Assembly: GCA_902535625.1 (NCBI GenBank)
Contig: CACAUA010000010.1
Span: 1-33,041, forward strand
Reading direction: 5' to 3'
Source: an uncultured Pelagibacteraceae bacterium
Lineage (GTDB): Bacteria; Pseudomonadota; Alphaproteobacteria; Pelagibacterales; Pelagibacteraceae
DNA: 33,041 nucleotides
The notes beneath the pieces were generated by a model. That model saw nothing but the letters and a program-made list of their open reading frames with translations, searched no databases and was not told the origin of the DNA. The translations under genes and the position numbers were made by a program. Shown in pieces: positions 7,761 through 14,654 of the stretch (within the stretch, counting starts at the first letter, position 1; every line of letters begins with the position of its first letter).

Positions 7761-9191
7761 TTATTTCAATTTCCATGCAATTATTGGTGATAAAGTTGCC
7801 GCAATAAATGAACAAAATAAAAGAGATTGAGAAATATAAGACGGTGCTAAATCCATAGGCAAAATTATGCCAAATAGTATTGATTTAGAAAAATCTGGAC
7901 TTGGAAAAAATAATAGTCCTGCAATTAATCCAATTAATATAGAAACATATGCATTTTTTTCATCATAAGATTTTGAATAGAAAGTATAAAAAACACTTAG
8001 AACAGCCGCACAACAAAATAAATCTGCTATTAAGAATAGATAAAGGATACTAAATCCTTTTGATGCAACAAAAAAAGCTATGACCGAAAGAAAAATAACA
8101 AATTGTTTTGAGATATTTAAATGATTATTTTTTAAATTTAATACTTTATCTACATCGACTATTACCAAACTTGAAATAGCATTTATTAAAGTATCAATAC
8201 TGCTTATTGTTAAAGAGATGGCTAAAATTATTACAATGACTGAAAATATTATTAAATTTTCTTTTAATAAAATTGAGAAAAATGCAAGATCAGGTATGAC
8301 ATTAGTATCTTGAGAGACAGCCACTAAACCACTAAATCCCATAAAAAAGACTATTGGTAATATTATTAAAAATGAAAATATTAAACTTTTTTTTAAAACC
8401 TCGTAATTTTTTGCAGCATAAACTCTCTGCCAATTACCTTGATGAAAAAGATTAGTTGCAGCAACGGCAATAAAGAAAGTTAAACCAGCAGTATAATTTG
8501 GGAGATAACTAAAACTTAACAAATGCGGATTATTATTTTTAATAATTTCAAAGTTAAATTCGTTTGTTTCAATTGAGGTAATAAAAATTAAACTTATTAT
8601 TAAAAGAGCTGTAAATACAAAAAATTGAATATTATCTGTGATCAAAGATGCTCTTAACCCTCCATATAATGTGTAAAGTAACGAACATGATATTACTATT
8701 AAAGAAGTAATCCACAATTCAGTACCAGATATGTAATTAATTAAAAAAGCTACAGCGGTAACTTCAGCAATTAAAAAGATTGTCATATAAAAAATGGAAA
8801 AAACTAAAATAAGTTTATAAAGATTTGGTCCAAATCTTAATCTTATTATTTCAATAATACTTTTGCCTTGCGGATAACTAGTTCTAAATTTTTTACCAAG
8901 GTAAATTAAAATAAAGAGTGGAAATGCAGTTCCTAGTGAATAACCAATCACTGCACCAATTCCTCCCCATGTTGCTGCTGATGCGGGTCCAAATAAAATC
9001 CAAGCACCAAGAGCAGAGGCAACAAGACTTGATGTTAAAGATAAAGTTCCAATTGAGCGGTTAGCAACTAAGTAATTGTTTAGTCCTTTAAATTTTTTTG
9101 AATAGTAGATGCCTACAAAAATAAACAACAAACTTAAAGTTATAATCAAAATAATTGCTGTTACTTGATCAATTATATTTAGGTTATTCAT
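7761..9191 (-). CDS. thiV: sodium:solute symporter, predicted HMP/thiamine-precursor transporter ThiV
   Basis: A 476-residue SSS-family (sodium/solute symporter) membrane protein with about 13 hydrophobic segments. Family marks include GKSIIEIIRLRFG, LYTLYGGLRASLITDNIQ and LFHQGNWQRVYAAKN. The family alone does not tell the substrate, but the gene sits directly behind a TPP riboswitch (9195-9256), which links it to thiamine metabolism. Published work on SAR11 describes a riboswitch-controlled SSS transporter, ThiV, proposed to take up the pyrimidine precursor HMP, for which the cells are auxotrophic. Start: ATG at 9189-9191 with AAGGGA at 9195-9200 as ribosome-binding site, which is also the 3' end of the riboswitch. 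Confidence 0.88.
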   Translation of the reverse strand: MNNLNIIDQVTAIILIITLSLLFIFVGIYYSKKFKGLNNYLVANRSIGTLSLTSSLVASALGAWILFGPASAATWGGIGAVIGYSLGTAFPLFILIYLGKKFRTSYPQGKSIIEIIRLRFGPNLYKLILVFSIFYMTIFLIAEVTAVAFLINYISGTELWITSLIVISCSLLYTLYGGLRASLITDNIQFFVFTALLIISLIFITSIETNEFNFEIIKNNNPHLLSFSYLPNYTAGLTFFIAVAATNLFHQGNWQRVYAAKNYEVLKKSLIFSFLIILPIVFFMGFSGLVAVSQDTNVIPDLAFFSILLKENLIIFSVIVIILAISLTISSIDTLINAISSLVIVDVDKVLNLKNNHLNISKQFVIFLSVIAFFVASKGFSILYLFLIADLFCCAAVLSVFYTFYSKSYDEKNAYVSILIGLIAGLLFFPSPDFSKSILFGIILPMDLAPSYISQSLLFCSFIAATLSPIIAWKLK

Positions 9192-9194
9192 TTT

Positions 9195-9256
9195 TCCCTT
9201 TCTGAATTACCGGACAGGTTCAATGGGTTATTCTCAGCTAAAAAGCACCCCAAAGT
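9195..9256 (-). promoter_or_regulatory. TPP riboswitch (THI element) upstream of thiV
   Basis: On the minus strand the conserved blocks appear in order: GGGGTGC (9245-9251), GCTGAGA (9232-9238), ACCC (9225-9228), GAACCTG (9215-9221) and the terminal AAGGGA (9195-9200). The part between GAACCTG and AGGGA is shorter and less regular than the consensus. No terminator follows; the 3' end of the element is the Shine-Dalgarno of thiV, 3 bases from the ATG. TPP binding should therefore lower translation initiation by closing P1 over the ribosome-binding site. The mechanism is inference; the motif blocks are read directly. Confidence 0.92.
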
Positions 9257-9396
9257 CTAAATAAATCATTAAATTTAAAATTTCAAGAAATTATCCTAGA
9301 TTTAGCATTACTGATTAGACTAATTAGCATTGTATTTTCTGAGTTGATTGAATTAATTTACAAATTATTAATTCCCTTCCTTTTAGTTATAAACTT

Positions 9397-9424
9397 ATTA
9401 GGCTTTAAGAAATTAAAGCCTAAT
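9397..9424 (-). terminator. perfect 12-bp hairpin at the end of the TauE/SafE gene
   Basis: ATTAGGCTTTAA (9397-9408) pairs perfectly with 9413-9424 around a four-base loop, just after or touching the stop codon of the minus-strand gene ending at 9424. No U-tract follows on either strand, so it may mark a processed 3' end or give weak termination. The remaining 9262-9396 is AT-rich leader of thiV, where I see no other feature. Confidence 0.55.
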
Positions 9425-10170
9425 TAAACCATAAAATCTAATATTAACTTAAAGCTACTAACAAGAATTAAAGCGTAAATTATATTATAAAATAAATTTT
9501 CCTCAATTATTTTAAGTAATTTATAACCTATAAATATTCCAATAAGCGCTAGGGGAAAGAGAGTAACTGATTGATATAAAGTATCAAAATTCATCATAGA
9601 TAAATAAACATAAAGCGGAAGCTTAATTAAATTAACACAACTAAAAAAAATAATTCTTGTGCCAACGTAAATTTCTTTTTTCATTCTTAAGGGAAGCAAA
9701 TAAAGACTTGTTGGAGTTCCTCCCGCATGAACACAAAAACTTGAAAAACCTGCAATAGATGAGCAAATCGCACCTTTAAAAAAGTTTTTTTTTGCTGGTA
9801 TATTTTTTTCTTTTTTAAATAAAAAATAATGACCAGCAAATAAGAAACCCATTATTCCGACAATTAGTTTAAGCAAATCCTCAGAAAAATAAGTAAAAGT
9901 AAATGAGCCAATTATTATTCCAATAGCTGCAAATGGAACTATTAATTTAAGTGTTCCAAAATCAAACTCTCTTCTAAATCTATAAACTGCAATAATATCT
10001 GAAAAAATTAATATTGGTAATATGATTGCAAGGGCTTGATTCAATGGCATTACTACTGTCATTAATGGAACTGAAATTAATGATATTGATCCACCTAAAC
10101 CTGATTTAGCAATTCCATATAATACGATAGCTGGAACAACGCTAACAAAGAATAATAAATTTATCTCCAT
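9424..10170 (-). CDS. TauE/SafE-family anion exporter
   Basis: A 248-residue membrane protein with seven or eight hydrophobic segments. GIAKSGLGGSISLISVPLM near residue 20 and GFSSFCVHAGGTPTSLYLLP in the middle are the two repeated, glycine-rich signatures of the TauE/SafE (DUF81) family. Members are proposed to export sulfite, sulfoacetate or related organosulfur anions; some have other substrates. A taurine importer and aminotransferase 5-10 kb away make a sulfonate-breakdown product a reasonable guess. It is the last gene of a minus-strand run, 6 bases after the small membrane gene at 10177. Confidence 0.85.
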   Translation of the reverse strand: MEINLLFFVSVVPAIVLYGIAKSGLGGSISLISVPLMTVVMPLNQALAIILPILIFSDIIAVYRFRREFDFGTLKLIVPFAAIGIIIGSFTFTYFSEDLLKLIVGIMGFLFAGHYFLFKKEKNIPAKKNFFKGAICSSIAGFSSFCVHAGGTPTSLYLLPLRMKKEIYVGTRIIFFSCVNLIKLPLYVYLSMMNFDTLYQSVTLFPLALIGIFIGYKLLKIIEENLFYNIIYALILVSSFKLILDFMV

Positions 10171-10176
10171 TATAAA

Positions 10177-10341
10177 TTAGAAATATAGCAATAAAGATAA
10201 AACCACTAATATCAAAACTAATATGATGACAGCTATGTAATTGAGTCTAATTTTAAATCTGCTTAATAAAAATTCATTAATTTTTTCCCAGAAAATAATA
10301 ATTAAAATTAATAGTACTGCTGGAAGAATAAATTTAATCAT
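10177..10341 (-). CDS. small membrane protein (54 residues)
   Basis: Two hydrophobic helices (residues 4-17 and 32-53) joined by a short loop, WEKINEFLLSRFKIRLNY. No family recognised. I chose the ATG at 10339-10341 (MIKFILPAVLL); a longer in-frame start at 10401 would only add residues that are an out-of-frame reading of the neighbouring small gene. It sits 8 bases after that gene and 6 bases before the TauE/SafE gene, so it is co-transcribed with both. Function unknown; perhaps a partner of the exporter or of the ABC-2 transporter. Confidence 0.6.
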   Translation of the reverse strand: MIKFILPAVLLILIIIFWEKINEFLLSRFKIRLNYIAVIILVLILVVLSLLLYF

Positions 10342-10349
10342 TAATCTAT

Positions 10350-10517
10350 TTACATCAAAAAATACATCAATCCAAATATAACAAGTATAATTATTATCCA
10401 AATTGAAAAATTAGATATCAACTGTTTAATATTTGAGTTTGATCTGAGAAAATTAGGTAAAACTAATATTAAGACTAATATTAAAAATATTGCAGGAATT
10501 ATCTGGTCAACAGTCAA
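10350..10517 (-). CDS. small membrane protein with a TTG start (55 residues)
   Basis: Reads TVDQIIPAIFLILVLILVLP after the initiator, then a polar loop NFLRSNSNIKQLISNF and a second hydrophobic helix IWIIIILVIFGLMYFLM. No ATG is available; the TTG at 10515-10517 lies one base after the stop of the ABC permease, which argues for coupled translation. The open frame runs 56 codons and fills the whole gap between the permease and the next small membrane gene. The similar two-helix shape of the neighbour at 10177-10341 suggests the two may form a complex or be an old duplication. No family recognised. Confidence 0.5.
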   Translation of the reverse strand: MTVDQIIPAIFLILVLILVLPNFLRSNSNIKQLISNFSIWIIIILVIFGLMYFLM

Positions 10518-10518
10518 A

Positions 10519-11286
10519 TTAATTTTTTATATTATAACCTTTTTTAAGTATAGTTGAGACAAGAGTGACACATACAATTAAAAATATAAACATTGTTGAA
10601 ATACTTATCCAAATATCAAAATCAGAAACTCCGTAAAATGCAAACCTCAGCCCATTAACTAAATATACAACAGGATTAAAATAAGTGACTGTTTGCCAGA
10701 AACTTGGGAGCATATCTAACGAATACAAACTTCCACCAAGAAATACCATTGGTGTTATGACAATTGTTGGTATTATAGACATTTGCTCGAAATTTTTACT
10801 AAGAAGTCCAATTAAAAACCCGAACAAAGCAAAAGTAAAAGCAACCAGAATTAATAAAAAAATCATTAGTAAAGGAAACTTCACGTTAACTTCTGCAAAG
10901 AAAAGCGAAGTACAGAAAATTACTGCAGCAACAATTAATGTTTTAGTTGCACCCGCACCAACATAAGCAATTACAATTTCTACAGTAGAAATTGGAGCTG
11001 CTAAAATTTCATAAATTGTTCCATTAAATTTAGGAAAAAAAATTCCAAAAGAAGTGTTACTGATAGATTGAGTTAATAATGTTAACATCAATAATCCTGG
11101 AACTATATAAGAGCCATAACTAATACCATCAATTTTTTCTACATAATCCCCAATGACTGAGCCAAATACTATAAAGTATAATGATGTAGACAAAACTGGA
11201 GAAAGAAGAGATTGTATTAATGTCCTTCTAAATCTATCCATTTCATGAAAATAAATTGCTCTTAATGCGTAAAAATTAATCCTCAT
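10519..11286 (-). CDS. ABC-2 type exporter permease
   Basis: A 255-residue inner-membrane protein with six hydrophobic segments and the ABC-2 family marks: HEMDRFRRTLIQSLLSPV at the start, GIFFPKFNGTIYEILAAPIS in the coupling-helix region, and FLGGSLYSLDMLPSFWQ before the last segments. It resembles E. coli YadH and the DrrB/NodJ type, which move substrates outward. It overlaps its ATPase partner (11276-12211) by 11 bases, so the two form one exporter. Substrate unknown; lipids, polysaccharides and drugs are all known for the family. Confidence 0.9.
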   Translation of the reverse strand: MRINFYALRAIYFHEMDRFRRTLIQSLLSPVLSTSLYFIVFGSVIGDYVEKIDGISYGSYIVPGLLMLTLLTQSISNTSFGIFFPKFNGTIYEILAAPISTVEIVIAYVGAGATKTLIVAAVIFCTSLFFAEVNVKFPLLMIFLLILVAFTFALFGFLIGLLSKNFEQMSIIPTIVITPMVFLGGSLYSLDMLPSFWQTVTYFNPVVYLVNGLRFAFYGVSDFDIWISISTMFIFLIVCVTLVSTILKKGYNIKN

Positions 11287-12211
11287 TATTTTCCTTTACC
11301 AATGTCACAAAAATCTTTTCAAGATTATTTTGCTCTGTTTTTAAATCTCTCATCCTCAAACCTGCATTTTTTAAATCTTGAAGCATCTTTGTAATACCTG
11401 TTCTTTCAGCATGTAAGTTATAGTTGTAAATTAATGAATAATTATCATTAGAGATTGATAGATTATATTCATCAAGCTCTGATGGAATTTTCTCGACTTT
11501 ATCCTGTAACTCAATAGTTAATTTTTTATGACCCATTTTTTTTAATAAATCTATTTTATTATCAACAACAATGATTTCTCCTTGATTAATTACAGCAACT
11601 CGGTCTGCGATTGCCTCTGCTTCTTCAATATAGTGTGTTGTTAAAATTATGGTTACTCCAGTTTTTCTTAATCCCTCTACAACTTTCCACATATCTTTTC
11701 TCAATTCTACATCTACGCCTGCCGTTGGTTCATCAAGAAATAATATCGAAGGTTCATGAGATAAAGCTTTTGCTATCATTACACGTCTTTTCATTCCTCC
11801 TGAAAGCTGATTTAACCTTAAATCTTTTTTATCCCATAAACTAAAATCTTTTAGAACTTTTTCTATATGTTGGGGGTTTGGCTTTTTTCCATATAAGCCT
11901 CTTGAATATGAAACATTGTTAAACACTGTTTCAAATTGTTCTAGTGAAATTTCTTGGGGGACCAGTCCTATTCTTGATCTTGTTTCTCTATAATCTTTTA
12001 TAATATCAAAACCATCTACTGTAATTACTCCGGAAGTTGGTTTAACTATACCACATACAATACTTATCAGTGTAGTTTTGCCAGCTCCATTTGGTCCAAG
12101 CATAGCAATAATTTCACCTTGCTTTATATTTAAATTAACAGTTTTTAAAGCTTTAAATCCATTATCGTATACCTTTGAAAGGCCGTCAATTGTTATTAAA
12201 TCTTTAGTCAT
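11276..12211 (-). CDS. ABC exporter ATP-binding protein
   Basis: A 311-residue ABC ATPase of the ABC-2 exporter (YadG/DrrA/CcmA-like) type. Walker A GPNGAGKTT at 39-47, signature LSGGMKRR, Walker B ILFLDEPTAGVD, and switch histidine in TTHYIEEAE. The C-terminal 80 residues form the extra domain found in these exporters and end EKIFVTLVKENNED. It is translationally coupled to the permease at 10519-11286. About 33 bases separate it from the DUF4396 gene upstream on the same strand, so it may be read from the cytochrome operon or from its own promoter. Confidence 0.94.
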   Translation of the reverse strand: MTKDLITIDGLSKVYDNGFKALKTVNLNIKQGEIIAMLGPNGAGKTTLISIVCGIVKPTSGVITVDGFDIIKDYRETRSRIGLVPQEISLEQFETVFNNVSYSRGLYGKKPNPQHIEKVLKDFSLWDKKDLRLNQLSGGMKRRVMIAKALSHEPSILFLDEPTAGVDVELRKDMWKVVEGLRKTGVTIILTTHYIEEAEAIADRVAVINQGEIIVVDNKIDLLKKMGHKKLTIELQDKVEKIPSELDEYNLSISNDNYSLIYNYNLHAERTGITKMLQDLKNAGLRMRDLKTEQNNLEKIFVTLVKENNED

Positions 12212-12244
12212 TATCTGAGGTCTTAATTTGATATAGAGATGTTT

Positions 12245-12688
12245 TTAGTGACAAGCAATATTATATTTTTTTAATCTCCAATAATTGTATGGCCATGGAG
12301 TTAAAAATCCAACTAAAAGCATTATTGGTACTACCCACCAATTTAAAATAGCTCCACCTGTTAAAATTACATCTGTGAGGTTCATGGCTATTTCCATACT
12401 GACCATTGATATAAAGCTCATACCAAGCGCAGTCTTTAATGCTTTGGAAAAATCAAGTTTTTGTCTTAGTAAAATTATAGTTTCTAAAATAATACTTGTA
12501 ATCAAACCATTTATAATTGCTAAAGTCATGATGGCTAAAACAGGCCAGGGAATTCCTGTTATCTGAAAATACAATATAGTTCCAAAGTCACCAATTGCAC
12601 AGCCTAGCAAACACCAAGCAGTATTTTTTGCGCTTCTTTTCCAAGTATGCTTGCATGACCAATTAAAATTAATTGCTTCTGAACTCAT
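12245..12688 (-). CDS. DUF4396 membrane protein
   Basis: A 147-residue protein with four membrane segments. The stretch WKRSAKNTAWCLLGCAIGDF, then ALGMSFISMVSMEIAMNLTD and LTPWPYNYWRLKKY, are those of the DUF4396 family. The C-terminal IACH and the conserved cysteines could bind metal or heme, but that is speculation. The gene overlaps the upstream cytochrome c gene by four bases (ATGA), so its product probably works with the c-type cytochromes. Function of the family is not established. Confidence 0.78.
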   Translation of the reverse strand: MSSEAINFNWSCKHTWKRSAKNTAWCLLGCAIGDFGTILYFQITGIPWPVLAIMTLAIINGLITSIILETIILLRQKLDFSKALKTALGMSFISMVSMEIAMNLTDVILTGGAILNWWVVPIMLLVGFLTPWPYNYWRLKKYNIACH

Positions 12689-13113
12689 TGTTTGCTCATT
12701 TCTAAATGATATTCATAAATATCATCTTTCCAATAAGATTTAATGTACGAAAGAATGTTATCAATACCTTCATCACTTATTTTATCACCAAAACCCATCA
12801 TCTTGCCTTCATAATTTTTTATCAATTTAGCAAATCCATACTTTATCATTCTATGTAGTAACTCATCTGTATGATGCCAAGTATGACCAGTTCCATTTAA
12901 AGGCGGTGCTTTTCTATGCCCATCCTCATCTAAACCTTGCCAATTTGTAGCTCCAGCTAAATTTGCTTGGTGACAAGAAACACAATATTGATTGTATAAT
13001 ATCTTGCCATTTTTAATTGCTTCTAATGAATCTCTAGTTATGGGATAGTGCGAATGAGAGAAAGCAGTATCTGCATAAAATAAAACAATAAAAATAAAAA
13101 AATACTTTTTCAT
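12685..13113 (-). CDS. periplasmic class I cytochrome c
   Basis: A 142-residue secreted protein: signal peptide at 1-19 (MKKYFFIFIVLFYADTAFS), one heme-binding CVSCH at 44-48, and a methionine ligand in EGKMMGFGDKIS (M105 or M106). The C-terminal helix ISDEGIDNILSYIKSYW is the usual packing helix. It carries single electrons in the periplasm. The insertion between heme motif and methionine is rich in histidine (HTWHHTDELLHRM). It overlaps DUF4396 by four bases and begins at the last base of the cytochrome c' gene, so the three genes are one operon. Confidence 0.93.
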   Translation of the reverse strand: MKKYFFIFIVLFYADTAFSHSHYPITRDSLEAIKNGKILYNQYCVSCHQANLAGATNWQGLDEDGHRKAPPLNGTGHTWHHTDELLHRMIKYGFAKLIKNYEGKMMGFGDKISDEGIDNILSYIKSYWKDDIYEYHLEMSKQ

Positions 13114-13577
13114 TAGTGTGGAGCCCTATATCTGCTATGACAAGCTTTGCAGCTCGACCACATATATTGTTTCAAAGCTGCTCTAAAATCATCTTGGTCT
13201 TCGATAATTGAAGCTAGCTTTATTATTTGATCAGAAGATTTTTTCATTAGAGCATTAAATTCATCTTTTTCTTCCCAAATAATTGGTAAAGCCTCTGTTC
13301 CATGTCCCTCTTTTGTATTTTCTGGAAATAAATTTAGTAATTCTAAATAATTATCACTCATTCTAATCATTAGTTTTTTTGAGTCCTCAATTTCAACTTC
13401 GTTAAGCAAAATACTAATTCTTTTTGCTAGTTTATAATTTTGACTGAATAAAGATTTTCTTTTCTTTATAATGTCTTTTGCACTTTCTTCTGATAAAACA
13501 TTAGAGTTAAATGAAAAAGAAAGTGCTACAATAAACATTATTTTGAAAATATTATTTATTTTTATAAAATAGCTCAT
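13113..13577 (-). CDS. cytochrome c'-like (class II) protein
   Basis: A secreted protein of about 154 residues with a four-helix-bundle pattern and a C-terminal heme site CKACHSRYRAPH, as in cytochrome c' and c-556. Cytochromes c' bind NO or serve in electron transfer. I chose the ATG at 13575-13577, which gives a signal sequence with basic residues before the hydrophobic core (MSYFIKINNIFKIMFIVALS) and a cleavage near VLS/EES. A longer frame to 13634 would overlap the divergent b561 gene by 59 bases, and a shorter start at 13538 would lack the basic n-region. The chosen start shares CATG (13575-13578) with the start of cytochrome b561. Confidence 0.85.
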   Translation of the reverse strand: MSYFIKINNIFKIMFIVALSFSFNSNVLSEESAKDIIKKRKSLFSQNYKLAKRISILLNEVEIEDSKKLMIRMSDNYLELLNLFPENTKEGHGTEALPIIWEEKDEFNALMKKSSDQIIKLASIIEDQDDFRAALKQYMWSSCKACHSRYRAPH

Positions 13578-14103
13578 GTCGAATAGTATAGCATTACAAT
13601 ATAGTTGGTTAGCTAAATTTTTCCATTGGTTCACTTTGCTCCTTCTAATTGCTCAGATACCAATGGGGTTTATTTTAGTCAGATTGGATTTTTCGGATTT
13701 AAGAATAACTATAGAAAATGTGCACGTAATTGTTGGAATATCTATATTTTACATAACCTTATTTAGGTTAATTTATAAATTTTTTAGCAAGTCCCCAAAA
13801 CTAATGCCTGAGGCATTCTTTGGACAAAACTTGATTGCGAAATTGAATCATTTCGCTCTTTATGTCGCACTTTTAACAATAACAACATCAGGAATTTTAA
13901 AAAAGCTATTTAATGGTGAAAAACTAAATTTTTTTATTTTTAAATTAAGGATTGAAGATAACTTTGATTTAGCAGATCAATTTTATAATGTTCACGTTAT
14001 TTCAAATTATACATTAATAGTTTTAATCTCATTGCATATTTTTGCAGTTTTGTTTCATCAAATATTTTTGAAAGAAAACATCTTGAAAAGAATGACCAGA
14101 TAA
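13576..14103 (+). CDS. cytochrome b561-family membrane protein
   Basis: A 175-residue, four-helix diheme membrane protein that passes electrons between quinones and periplasmic acceptors. Its histidines H17, H50, H140 and H154 have the same order and nearly the same spacing as the four heme ligands of E. coli CybB, and the N-terminal YSWLAKFFHWFT is typical. A stop codon two triplets before the ATG fixes the start. The start codon overlaps, on the opposite strand, that of the cytochrome c' gene. The thioredoxin-like gene follows after 13 bases. Together with the two divergent cytochromes c this looks like one small electron-transfer system. Confidence 0.92.
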   Translation: MSNSIALQYSWLAKFFHWFTLLLLIAQIPMGFILVRLDFSDLRITIENVHVIVGISIFYITLFRLIYKFFSKSPKLMPEAFFGQNLIAKLNHFALYVALLTITTSGILKKLFNGEKLNFFIFKLRIEDNFDLADQFYNVHVISNYTLIVLISLHIFAVLFHQIFLKENILKRMTR

Positions 14104-14116
14104 TTAAATAGAGCTC

Positions 14117-14491
14117 ATGAAAAAATATTTTGTCTTTTTTATTTTATTCTTGATACCAAATATCTCATTTGGTTTTGAAAAAACCACAAACTTTGATCTG
14201 AAAAAATTATTTGAAATTCAAAAATCTGGTAAAACAATTGTTATTAATTCTTGGAATGAATATTGTTCAACTTGCGCAGCACAAACAAAAGTTTTCGATC
14301 AAGCAATGAAAGACTTTAAGGATGTAGAATTTTTATTCTATGAGCAAACAGAACATGAAGATATTGCTAAAGCTTTAGGTGTTAATTATTGGACCACAAT
14401 AGTAGTTTTTAAAGGTGAAAGTGAAGTAGCAAGAGAAATTGGTTTAACTGACAAAGACCAAATATATAATTTAATAAACAAAGGGATATAA
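14117..14491 (+). CDS. periplasmic thioredoxin-fold protein
   Basis: A 124-residue protein with a signal peptide at 1-19 (ending ISFG) and a CSTC redox motif at 50-53 in SWNEYCSTCAAQ. The order of elements follows thioredoxin, but the position of the conserved cis-proline is Thr93 (NYWTTIVVFKGE), which would change substrate binding at the active site. It directly follows cytochrome b561, so it may keep heme-binding cysteines reduced or transfer electrons in the periplasm; this is inference. A hairpin begins 9 bases after its stop. Confidence 0.8.
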   Translation: MKKYFVFFILFLIPNISFGFEKTTNFDLKKLFEIQKSGKTIVINSWNEYCSTCAAQTKVFDQAMKDFKDVEFLFYEQTEHEDIAKALGVNYWTTIVVFKGESEVAREIGLTDKDQIYNLINKGI

Positions 14492-14500
14492 TTCCTTTTT

Positions 14501-14520
14501 ACCTCCCCTTTCGAGGAGGT
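14501..14520. other. GC-rich hairpin containing a Shine-Dalgarno-like GGAGGT
   Basis: ACCTCC (14501-14506) pairs with GGAGGT (14515-14520) around an eight-base loop. Neither strand has a U-tract after it, so it is not a standard intrinsic terminator. The right arm is a perfect Shine-Dalgarno but no start codon lies at the proper distance. It may end the b561-thioredoxin mRNA. Confidence 0.5.
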
Positions 14521-14546
14521 GAATTCAACAAAAAAGAGAGAAATAA

Positions 14547-14654
14547 ATGAATGTTAAATTCAGGAATAATTTTTTAAATTATGACTGCTATATAGAATTA
14601 ATTTTTTTTTTGTCAATTTATGAAAAAGCAAGAAAAATTAGGGATTTTAATTAA
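14547..14654 (+). CDS. possible 35-residue protein
   Basis: An open frame beginning MNVKFRNNFLNYDCYIEL, with a short hydrophobic part (IELIFFLSIY) and a basic end EKARKIRDFN. It contains a run of ten T and overlaps the last 8 bases of the convergent ald gene. GAGAG lies about seven bases before the ATG. It is one of the few places with unassigned DNA, but the frame is short and the composition is that of AT-rich noncoding DNA. Not recognised. Confidence 0.2.
   Translation: MNVKFRNNFLNYDCYIELIFFLSIYEKARKIRDFN

Noticed and set aside
10342..10401. 20-residue N-terminal extension of the small membrane protein at 10177
   Set aside because: It is the out-of-frame reading of the small TTG-started gene; the ATG at 10341 fits operon spacing better.
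13578..13634. 19-residue N-terminal extension of the cytochrome c' gene
   Set aside because: It would overlap the divergent cytochrome b561 coding region and precede a good signal peptide with non-signal residues.
14496..14520. Intrinsic terminator for the thioredoxin-like gene
   Set aside because: The hairpin is good, but no U-tract follows it on either strand; listed only as a hairpin.
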